A stretch of DNA of 64,000 bases from IMCC45349 sp047219225. GTDB lineage: Bacteria; Bacteroidota; Bacteroidia; Flavobacteriales; Flavobacteriaceae. The stretch spans positions 2,790,001 to 2,854,000 of the forward strand of contig NZ_CP178208.1 in assembly GCF_047219225.1 (NCBI RefSeq). Reading direction: 5' to 3'. Positions 35,014-42,800 of this stretch are shown here, piece after piece; within the stretch, counting starts at the first letter, position 1; each line of letters starts with the position of its first letter. Made by a program: the position numbers and the translations under genes. The notes under the pieces were generated by a model. It did no database searches and was not told the DNA's origin. It worked only from the letters and a program-made list of their open reading frames with translations.

Positions 35014-36399
35014 TTATTTCAGATATATTTCGTCTTTCACATAACTTGCGTTTAGCCAAAAACAATGTTTTGTATATTCAGTCAAACCTGTTAATTTATC
35101 TACTACAGGTAATTCATAAGTATCTGCTGCATTTCTCGCGTGTGGTCTAACGTGACTAATTCTGTTTTCAGTTTTCTTTGGGAAATAAGTTTTTCTCACA
35201 CCTTTTTCAGTTACTTCTTTTACGATTTCTCCACTTTTAACTGTCTTTACCATTTCTTGCCAAACATTTTTGGCTTCAACAATATCAGAGTAGGGCATAT
35301 TCCAAAATTTCACTTTTCTTAAAATCAAATTTTCTCCCTCAAATTGATAAAAGACGAAGAAAAATTTACTTTCCAAAATGTTCTTAAAATCTGAATCTTC
35401 CCAATCTGTTTCAACAAGTTCTAGATATTCAAATGTAGGAAACGAAATATCTTCTTTTGGTAAATCATTTTCTTTAAGTCGAATAGTTTTGACTTGAATA
35501 TCTGCTTTTTCAAATTCCTCTATCTTTTGACCGAGTTCAAGTCCAAGAATAGCATTTGTAAGATTTGCAAAATAACTTTTAGCTTTCTGGTTTAATTCTA
35601 AACCCAATTCTTGTTCAATTTGTTCAGCGGATTTTCCATAAAATGGGTGGAATTTTAGAATTACTATTTCTTCTATTGAACGTACTTTTTCTAAAATTTC
35701 TGGCTGCTCAATTATTTTTCCATAAACAGCTGTTTCTTCTTGAGCAATATTTGCGATTATATGATTGACATAACCTTGTTTTAAAGAATATGCTCTTTGT
35801 TTTGCTTTTTCATTATTAAATGGCTGGTCTCTATATGATTTTAGAGCTGTTGAGCCTTTTGTACAAGCTCCAAGATAAAATGTATCTCCTTCTGATAATT
35901 CGTGAGCTTTTCCGTCTTTTATTTTTTGATTGATAAATTCCCAATCTTGCTTAATAATTTTTAAATCTTCGTTCGGATATTGCCAACCGTCAACTAACTT
36001 TATTATGTAGTCAAGTAAATTTAAATCTCTGTCGTGTAGATAGAATACTAAAAGTAAATGGGCATTTTTCTTCCAAAATGAACTAGTTTCAAACTCTTCT
36101 TTGTGAACTTCTAAATAATTAATGATATTTAAAACAAGTCTTTCTTTTGAACGATATTCTCCATTTTTTAAAGTTTTTAATGGACTTGATTTTAGTTCAA
36201 TTCCTGCTTCTTTAAAATCAGGTTCTGCATCAGAATTTGGTTCGTAACCAAAATAGAATTTTTCTAAAATCTGACCGAAATTTCCCTTTCCTTTATAACC
36301 GTGTTTTTCAATTTCAACTCCACAAGCTTGTCTTAAAGTTTGGTTTTTAAGTTGTTTTGCAAATTCTATTATTGAATCTGCCGAAGTTATATCAAGCAT
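35014..36399 (-). CDS. Type II restriction endonuclease, Sau3AI/MutH family
   Basis: A 461-residue endonuclease close in length to Sau3AI (about 490). The N-terminal MutH-like catalytic domain shows GNFGQILEKFYFG with Glu46, then EPDFKEAGIELKSSPLK with Asp61, Glu68 and Lys70; the Asp-to-Glu spacing of seven and ExK match MutH (Asp70, Glu77, Lys79). The C-terminal half resembles a second MutH-like, probably non-catalytic, domain. Sau3AI-type enzymes cut GATC, so that target is predicted. ATG at 36399 overlaps the methylase stop by 8 bp (the frame also offers a TTG at 36405). Partner methylase and controller are upstream. Confidence 0.9.
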   Translation of the reverse strand: MLDITSADSIIEFAKQLKNQTLRQACGVEIEKHGYKGKGNFGQILEKFYFGYEPNSDAEPDFKEAGIELKSSPLKTLKNGEYRSKERLVLNIINYLEVHKEEFETSSFWKKNAHLLLVFYLHDRDLNLLDYIIKLVDGWQYPNEDLKIIKQDWEFINQKIKDGKAHELSEGDTFYLGACTKGSTALKSYRDQPFNNEKAKQRAYSLKQGYVNHIIANIAQEETAVYGKIIEQPEILEKVRSIEEIVILKFHPFYGKSAEQIEQELGLELNQKAKSYFANLTNAILGLELGQKIEEFEKADIQVKTIRLKENDLPKEDISFPTFEYLELVETDWEDSDFKNILESKFFFVFYQFEGENLILRKVKFWNMPYSDIVEAKNVWQEMVKTVKSGEIVKEVTEKGVRKTYFPKKTENRISHVRPHARNAADTYELPVVDKLTGLTEYTKHCFWLNASYVKDEIYLK

Positions 36400-37639
36400 A
36401 TTCAAATTGGTTTATCTGTTTATAAAGTTCTACTCCAATTTTTTCAATTATGCCTACAACTAATGCATTTCCCATAAAAAAGGCTCGTTTAGTGTCTGTA
36501 ATTCCTTCCAATTTGGTGTGATTATCTGGAAACATATTTAATCTCTCTAATTCAATTGGTGTCAATCTTCTTAAACCTCTATCAGAAACAACTACGTGTT
36601 TAAACCTTGAAGGTGATTTTCCACCTTCTCCTGTTATTATTGTTCTAGAAGCATTATCTAGAGCGTCAGGATAAATCATTCCGCCTTCACTATAATTGTA
36701 TTCAAAACCTTCTTTTGTTTTTCTTTTTTCTTTTTTAGCACCTTTTAAATATTCCCATTTTGGTTTGTCGTTTTCATCAATGAAAAATTCAGGTGTTACT
36801 TCTCCGTTTTGTAGAACATCTGCTAAAACAGTTTTTTGCCCATCGTAATTTGGCTCTGTTTTAGTTGTGAAAACTTTATCATTAATTAATAAGCCTGTAT
36901 TTTGAAAAGGCGATAGCTTTCCATTCTTATTGAAATTGTCTGTTATTTCTACTAAATCTCCTTTTAATTCAACTTCTTGAATTGCATTTGTTTTTGCAAC
37001 AGGAAAAGCATTTGCTATTGTTCCTTCTTCTATTAACCAATTTGTTTTATTAGATTTTTTAAGTCTTTTGTAAACGTCAGTTGATTTGTGATAACCTATA
37101 AAGAAAACTCTACGTCTTCTTTGTGGCATTCCATATTCAGCTGCATTTATAACTCGCCATTCTACTGCATAACCTAAATCATTTAAACTTTGTAACATAA
37201 CAGCAAAATCACGACCTCTTTGTTTTGCTGGGGATTTTAAAAGTCTATCAACATTTTCTAAAAAAAGATATTTCGGCTTGTTCTTTTTGTTCTCTAAAAT
37301 TTTATGAATTGACCACCAAAGAACACCTTTTTTACCTTTTAAACCTTTTGAATTATGCAATGTAGTTGCAACAGAATAATCTTGACAAGGAAAACCTCCA
37401 ACTAATAAATCGTGATCTGGAATTTCTTCTACATTTCTTGTTACTACTTCGTTTATATCTTCGTTAGAATGATTTTCATTTCCAAAACGAGCTTCATAAA
37501 CCATTGATGCGTGTTGCGTTTTGGTTGACGGTTCCCATTGATTACTCCAAACAACTTCGTAATTGCTTTTTTCAAGTCCAAGACGAAATCCTCCAACTCC
37601 TGCAAATAATTCTGCAACTCTCATTTTCTTATTTTCCAT
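36392..37639 (-). CDS. DNA (cytosine-5-)-methyltransferase
   Basis: A 415-residue m5C methyltransferase that protects the host target site from the endonuclease encoded downstream. Motif I VAELFAGVGGFRLGLEKS (about 8-25, SAM binding), motif IV GGFPCQDYS with catalytic Cys85, motif VI LFLENVDRLL, motif VIII QRRRRVFFIGY, and motifs IX-X near the C-terminus (LRRLTPIELERLNMFP, FMGNALVVGIIEKIG) are all present in the usual order. Cytosine methylation matches that of Sau3AI-type systems (GAT-m5C). It overlaps the HTH gene by 11 bp upstream and the endonuclease gene by 8 bp downstream. Confidence 0.96.
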   Translation of the reverse strand: MENKKMRVAELFAGVGGFRLGLEKSNYEVVWSNQWEPSTKTQHASMVYEARFGNENHSNEDINEVVTRNVEEIPDHDLLVGGFPCQDYSVATTLHNSKGLKGKKGVLWWSIHKILENKKNKPKYLFLENVDRLLKSPAKQRGRDFAVMLQSLNDLGYAVEWRVINAAEYGMPQRRRRVFFIGYHKSTDVYKRLKKSNKTNWLIEEGTIANAFPVAKTNAIQEVELKGDLVEITDNFNKNGKLSPFQNTGLLINDKVFTTKTEPNYDGQKTVLADVLQNGEVTPEFFIDENDKPKWEYLKGAKKEKRKTKEGFEYNYSEGGMIYPDALDNASRTIITGEGGKSPSRFKHVVVSDRGLRRLTPIELERLNMFPDNHTKLEGITDTKRAFFMGNALVVGIIEKIGVELYKQINQFEYA

Positions 37640-37937
37640 TTTCTTGAGCTTTATAATAGTTAATTTTTTCTTCTGCTACTTTTAATATTTCGGAAGTCGA
37701 TTCCGTGTATTTTAGTTCGTCTGCAATTTTTTCCGAATACCAATTTATGATAAGTTCGTTTTCGGGAAGTTCGTAAAACTTTGCAAGTCTTACGATTTGT
37801 TCCATTGTCGGTTTTCTTTCGTTTTTCTCGAATTTGCTAATCAGAGATTGATCAATATCTACTTCAGCTGCAACTTTTCGAAGTATCAATTCTTTTTCCT
37901 CTCTGGCACATTTTAAAGTGTCGCCTAATGTTTTCAT
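37629..37937 (-). CDS. XRE-family HTH regulator of the restriction-modification operon
   Basis: A 102-residue protein with an N-terminal Cro/XRE helix-turn-helix (LKCAREEKELILRKVAAEVDIDQSLISKFEKNERKP, about residues 8-43) and a helical C-terminal tail (about 60-100). It is the first gene of the operon, overlapping the methylase start by 11 bp, in the place of a C-protein or methylase-linked regulator. It is longer than classic controller proteins (about 80 residues), so control of timing is likely but not shown. Confidence 0.88.
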   Translation of the reverse strand: MKTLGDTLKCAREEKELILRKVAAEVDIDQSLISKFEKNERKPTMEQIVRLAKFYELPENELIINWYSEKIADELKYTESTSEILKVAEEKINYYKAQENGK

Positions 37938-38017
37938 TGGTTAAAATTGTTTTAGACAAATATTGTCCAAATTTATAAAAACATTTTGGATTTCCAACTT
38001 TTAATTCGGATTATTTC

Positions 38018-38095
38018 GAGCGTTGGGAAATTTTAGCTCTTTTGGTTTTTAGAGCATTGGAAATTAGCGTTGGCAAAAACCAAAAGTGCTAAAAT
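38018..38095. repeat. Long hairpin with TAGCGTTGGC in its loop (right inner element of cassette B)
   Basis: Arms ATTTTAGC-T-CTTTTGGTTTTT (38030-38050) and AAAAACCAAAAG-T-GCTAAAAT (38075-38095) pair at 20 of 21 positions. The 24-nt loop ends with TAGCGTTGGC (38065-38074), the same 10-mer as the left inner element, and a variant GAGCGTTGGG precedes the left arm (38018-38027). It lies 80-157 bp upstream of the XRE gene, between it and the cassette end, where the RM promoter is expected. Confidence 0.65.
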
Positions 38096-38120
38096 ATGCG
38101 GCTGGTAGTATGAAACACAA

Positions 38121-38213
38121 CGTATTTATATAAACACGTTTTAATGGTTTATATAAAAGTGTTAAACGAAGTTAGCATTTTTGAGCTTAAAAATCAATAC
38201 GTAGAAATACGTA
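38121..38213. repeat. Resident attC-like repeat, right part, locus B
   Basis: Nearly identical to 29158-29250 and 48882-48973. Arms TTTATATAAAC / GTTTATATAAA, then GTTAAACGAAGTTAGC (38161-38176), a short variable stretch, and AATCAATACGTAGAAATACG. It joins directly to the cassette end ACACAA at 38120, whereas at loci A and C the neighbouring hexamer is GCCTAA; so the junction is at this base. Confidence 0.8.
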
Positions 38214-38229
38214 ATTTGAGTATTTATGG

Positions 38230-38934
38230 TTATAGTTTTATTGTGATTTTTTCGCCTTGTTCAGTCATAGGTTGAATAGAGTCTATATTGCTCCATTTTT
38301 TATTAGCACTAGGTATTTGTTCAGGATATAAGTGGTATACACCAAGCATTTTTGAATCAATTTCAATTTCTTGTTCTTTTGCATTTAGTAAAATCCAATA
38401 AGGCACAAAAGCCCAGTCCATATTTTTAATTTTTCCAATTGTTTCTGGATTGGTTGTATCTCCAGATAAATAAATTCTTTTTCCGTGCCAAGTTATGAGG
38501 TAAGAATAATGCCTAAAAGAAATTCCAAAAACTTTATGTGTAGTTTTAAATGCTTTAATTTCAAAGTTATCTAAAGAGTTGTTTAGGTTTTCTAATTCAG
38601 ATATGTTTGATACACCATATTTTTGTCCACCTTTTTCTTTTAAAATTTTGTTTAGGTGTTTTTTAGAATAATGGTCGGAATGTTTATGTGTAAAAATAAA
38701 GATTGAATTGTGCTTAATACTATCAAGTTCTGTACTATCAAATTCCATGTAACCATGCGCTCCAGATTTATATGGAAAATCTGTGTATATATGAGTTGTA
38801 CCATCAGTTATATATAAGCCACAGTTTCCCAAGAATTTGATATTAATTTCTTTGGATTGACTATGTGTAAAGCTAGAAACGAAAATTAAAATTATAGTTG
38901 TAAAATGTGTTTTTCCTGTCTTGAAAATAGGCAT
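38230..38934 (-). CDS. Secreted MBL-fold hydrolase, UlaG-like
   Basis: A 234-residue protein with a signal peptide (MPIFKTGKTHFTTIILIFVSSFTHSQ) and a metal-dependent hydrolase fold of the UlaG/metallo-beta-lactamase superfamily. The zinc motif is FIFTHKHSDHYSKKHL, followed by IYLSGDTTNPETIGKIKNMDWAF. ATG at 38934 is chosen because the frame's longer form starts at a TTG (38961) that would break the signal peptide. Substrate unknown. It lies just outside cassette B, transcribed away from it. Confidence 0.85.
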   Translation of the reverse strand: MPIFKTGKTHFTTIILIFVSSFTHSQSKEINIKFLGNCGLYITDGTTHIYTDFPYKSGAHGYMEFDSTELDSIKHNSIFIFTHKHSDHYSKKHLNKILKEKGGQKYGVSNISELENLNNSLDNFEIKAFKTTHKVFGISFRHYSYLITWHGKRIYLSGDTTNPETIGKIKNMDWAFVPYWILLNAKEQEIEIDSKMLGVYHLYPEQIPSANKKWSNIDSIQPMTEQGEKITIKL

Positions 38935-39039
38935 AATTTGAGTGTTTGAATTATTTATCAAATTAAAGCACTAATCAATTGTGGTTTGAATAAAAGTGAC
39001 GAAACAAGCTTAATTTTGACAAATGAATACGCTAAATAA

Positions 39040-39843
39040 TCACGCTTCATTTAAACTGCTTTTAATTTTAGTATAGTATGTTTTTGAAAGTGGGATAGTG
39101 TTTTCAAAATCTTTGAAACATATTTTCGCATTTTGAGAATTGCCCTTAACTTCTTTAACGTTTTCCATGTTTAAAAGATAAGAGCGATGACACTTTACTA
39201 AAAAAGGTAATTGTTGATTTGTTTTTAAAAGCGTTTGTCTAAAGGTTTTAGATGTTACAGTATTGTTATCACTTACAAAAAAAATATCAATATAGTTTTC
39301 TACTGCTTTTATATAGAGTAGGTCCTTTCTATTAAGCTTTAATGTTTCATTCTTATTTTCACCAGTTATAATTACTGTGTTTTTTGGAAGTGGGATAATT
39401 AGTTCCCCAAACTTATTGCGTAAAAAGACTACTAAAGGTGAAAAAATTGGAATAAATACTAAAACGATGTGTTGTAGGTAAAGGAAATATGTTTTTATAG
39501 AATAGCTTTCACCATTTATAAAGCGATGATTATATAGATAGATTATAGTTCCAGAAATTGTAAAAAAGATTATTGTAGAAATAATTTCGTTACCGACAGT
39601 CCAAATTTTATTAGAACTATTATATAAAATGTTCTCTAAACTACTTTGTATAAAAAAGGTTGAAAAAAAGAGTATCCCAAAACCTGATAAAATCAAGTTT
39701 TTATAGTTAGATTCATAGTTGTTGGTATCAAAAGGCTGAAGAAATATTATAATAAACGCCAATATGCACCCTAAAATAAAACCAACTAATAATTTATCTT
39801 TTAAGGATGCTATAAAAGGTATTTGTTTATTAAGAAAAGTCAA
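39040..39843 (-). CDS. Membrane-anchored LytTR transcription factor
   Basis: A 267-residue protein with about four N-terminal helices (LLVGFILGCILAFIIIFLQPF, LILSGFGILFFSTFFI, EIISTIIFFTISGTIIYLY, YLQHIVLVFIPIFSPLVVFL) fused to a C-terminal LytTR DNA-binding domain (about 165-265; LLYIKAVENYIDIFFVSDN, PFLVKCHRSYLLNMENV). It has no receiver domain, so it is not a classical response regulator and may sense a membrane signal directly. The likely start is TTG at 39843; no in-frame ATG lies nearby. It lies 78 bp from the MBL gene downstream and 31 bp after the AAA ATPase operon. Confidence 0.85.
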   Translation of the reverse strand: MTFLNKQIPFIASLKDKLLVGFILGCILAFIIIFLQPFDTNNYESNYKNLILSGFGILFFSTFFIQSSLENILYNSSNKIWTVGNEIISTIIFFTISGTIIYLYNHRFINGESYSIKTYFLYLQHIVLVFIPIFSPLVVFLRNKFGELIIPLPKNTVIITGENKNETLKLNRKDLLYIKAVENYIDIFFVSDNNTVTSKTFRQTLLKTNQQLPFLVKCHRSYLLNMENVKEVKGNSQNAKICFKDFENTIPLSKTYYTKIKSSLNEA

Positions 39844-39874
39844 TTTTATGGTCTTCAGTTTTTGTTTGTATAAT

Positions 39875-42800
39875 CTAAGACTTTTTATTTAAACCACTTT
39901 TAAGCACATCTTGAATGCCTTCTAAATGCTCACTAAACTGCATCATTTGTGCTAAAATTTGCGTCATGCCATTTTGATTACCAAAGCCTTTTAATTTGTT
40001 GTTTTTTATAAAGGTTGCTTTAATGGATTCCCAACGTTCTAACTCGTTAGCATCTATAGTCTCTGCAAGCTCTTTATACTTCAATAAATTGGCTTCGGCT
40101 GCACTAGTTAATGTTTGCGATTCGTTTTCGTAATGCGATAATAAAAGTATTTGTAGTTCTTTGTTATTCATAATTGGAACCACCTTAGCTACCAATTTAT
40201 TCATATCACGATACGACCCTTGTAACTTAAAGGATGGCTCAATACGATAATTATCGTCCATAGCAGCCGATTTAATATAGGTTTCATTAACCTTTAATAC
40301 TGTGTTACGTATGGTTACCACTTTATCTAAAACGGCTAAATAATCTTCAACTTCTTGTTTGGTATGGTTGCCTTTTAGTTCTAAATTTTCACGATTTCCA
40401 GACTCTACAGTTTCAATTAGTTGGTAAATATCCTCAAAGTATTTACTGCTTAATTGGTGTAAAATAGGGTTGGAGGTTAGTGCATTTTCAATTAAACTTA
40501 ATTTAAATAAATCGGCTGTATCTCCAATAATATCACCTAAATTATAGATGTCTGCACGATTGGCAAGCATGTCTGGAATTTGAAACTTTTCACCACTTTC
40601 GGTATAAGGATTTCCAGCCATAATCACACAAAATTTCTTACTACGTAAATCGTAAGTTTTTGGTTTACCATTATACACACCTTCTATTTTACGTGTACCA
40701 TCGGCAAGCGAAATAAATTTTTGTAAAAACTCAGGATTACAGTGTTGTATATCGTCTAAGTACAACATAACATTGTTACCCATTTCAAATGCAAGATTAA
40801 GCTTATTAAGTTCTTCTCTTGCTGCCGAATTGTTTGCAGTTAAAGGGTCTACAGAAGTAACTTCATGACCAATGGCTGGACCGTTTATTTTCATAAAGAT
40901 TAAGCCTAATCGGTTAGCCATATATTCCATTAAGGTTGTTTTACCATAACCAGGAGGCGAAATTAATAGAAGCATTCCCATTCTATCAGTACGTTTGTTA
41001 TCACCAACGCTACCTAATTGTTTGGCTAAATTATCACCAAATAATGGTAAGTATACCTTATCAATAAGTTTGTTTCTAACAAAAGACGATAGAACTCTAG
41101 GTTTAAACTCTTCTAGTTTTAAACTGTCTTTAAGTGTTTCTGTTACCGAATGTTTAGCAGTTCTAAAAGCATTATAAGCAGGAACTTCTACAGTTTGAAA
41201 TGTTTGTAGTTGCTGAGTGAAATCATGATAGTTAAAGTTAAAACTACCTTCTTGAATGCACTCATGTGTTCCTTTTAAATTTTGAATAACTGCGTCTGGA
41301 TTTACTTGAATTATATTAGAAGTAGCTTCGCTTTTAAAAAGTATTAAGGCTGCAATTTCATATATATAATCCGTTTTTTGTGGTGCATGTAGTTTGATAA
41401 ATGAACTTACCCATTGTACAACTAACTCAACAGCTGCTTGCGAAATTACCTGTTCGTTTAGCGCTGTTTTTACAGAATTATTAAAAGTGATTAAAGCGTT
41501 TTTGTTTTCAAGCGTTTTTGTGAATTGATCGTGTAGCTCTTGAGCTGTTTTGCTAATACAAAAAGTGTTGTCGCTTTGTAATTCTTCAAACAAATAGGAA
41601 GCTGTTTCAAGCTCTAGTGTTTGATTACTTTTAATATAGTGTTTAGATAAGCTGTCGTAAACGGTAGACTGCTTTAACTCATGACTTAAAGCCTCTAAAA
41701 TTACTTTATATTCATTGCTCTCTGGGAATGTAGAAAGTACTTCTCCAGAAGCTTTTATTTTTTGATTCCAATGCGCTTTATTTTCTGAATTCAAATTATA
41801 CCAGAAAAACTGACCAAATGCACGTACAAGTGGTGTATAGCGAAGTAGCCCTAAATTATGATGCTTGTTAATTAAAACTTGTAAAATTTGAGCTGCATCC
41901 TCATCATGAACACCTTTTATATAACCTTCGGAATAGTTTTTACTACTTTCATTTTTTATAAGTTGAAGTAATGCAGTTTCGTCTAGCGAATTTAAATTTT
42001 GAGATGCGTTTGTAAATAGTTTATAAGCTAAGTATGCAGCTCTATAAATTGTTTTATTTTCGGAAACTAATTCTTGATTCCAATATTTTTGAGAGGATAA
42101 TAGTGTTGTGTCCTCAATAGTTTGATAAAAATCGGTTCCAGTTAAATGGTATTTTAAAGTATCATCTTTAAAAACAATAGTAAGATCTAGAGGTTGTTTA
42201 TTAACTCCAAATTTGTGTTTTCCAAGACGAATAATAGTTTCGCCATCTTCATATAAATCTTGTGTGTCTTTTAGTTTTCTTATGGCATCTTCTTTAGCAA
42301 CTTTAAGACCAGTTTCAATTGCTTCTGCTTTTCCAACATCCTCTAAATCTTTTAAATTCTCGATAATGTCTCGCAGTTTATTAATCATCAAGTCAGAAGC
42401 GAAATAGCCATTAATTTCAGTAGTAGTTTTAAAGTTAAGTGCTTTTTTAGCAACACCTTTTAAAATTCTATTAGCTGCAGTTTCAAGGCTTATAGCTTTT
42501 TTATTTCTAGCTTCAATAAGACCATTTTTACGCGCTTCGAATGCGTTGTAAACTTCCTCACGTTTTTCAATAATAAGAGAAATAAAATCTTCAAAATCGG
42601 CAAAGCGACCTTCTAAATCTTCTAATTGTATAGAAACTTTGTTTAGAAGTTCATCTGTTTTTTCAGGTGTATTAGCAATGTCTAAATAGTTGATAATACT
42701 TTGGTCAACTAACTTAAGTTGTGCTGCAAATTCGGCAGAAGCTTCTTTTTCTCCTAGCGATTTTAGTTTGTTTTTTAAGCCTGCTTTTAACTGATTGATA

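Larger units (their letters stand above)
34771..38120 (-). mobile_element. Integron-like solitary gene cassette B (restriction-modification)
   Basis: A 3,350-bp unit in the same orientation as cassettes A and C, with the same resident flanks: GAAGTTCGTTTAA on the left (34758-34770) and CGTATTTATATAAACACG on the right (from 38121). Its own R boxes are different: ACACAAC (34896-34890, minus strand) and G+TTGTGT (rejoined from the right end), which are exact reverse complements of each other. It carries an XRE regulator, an m5C methyltransferase and a Sau3AI-like endonuclease, plus internal hairpin repeats at both ends. No recombinase. Confidence 0.65.
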
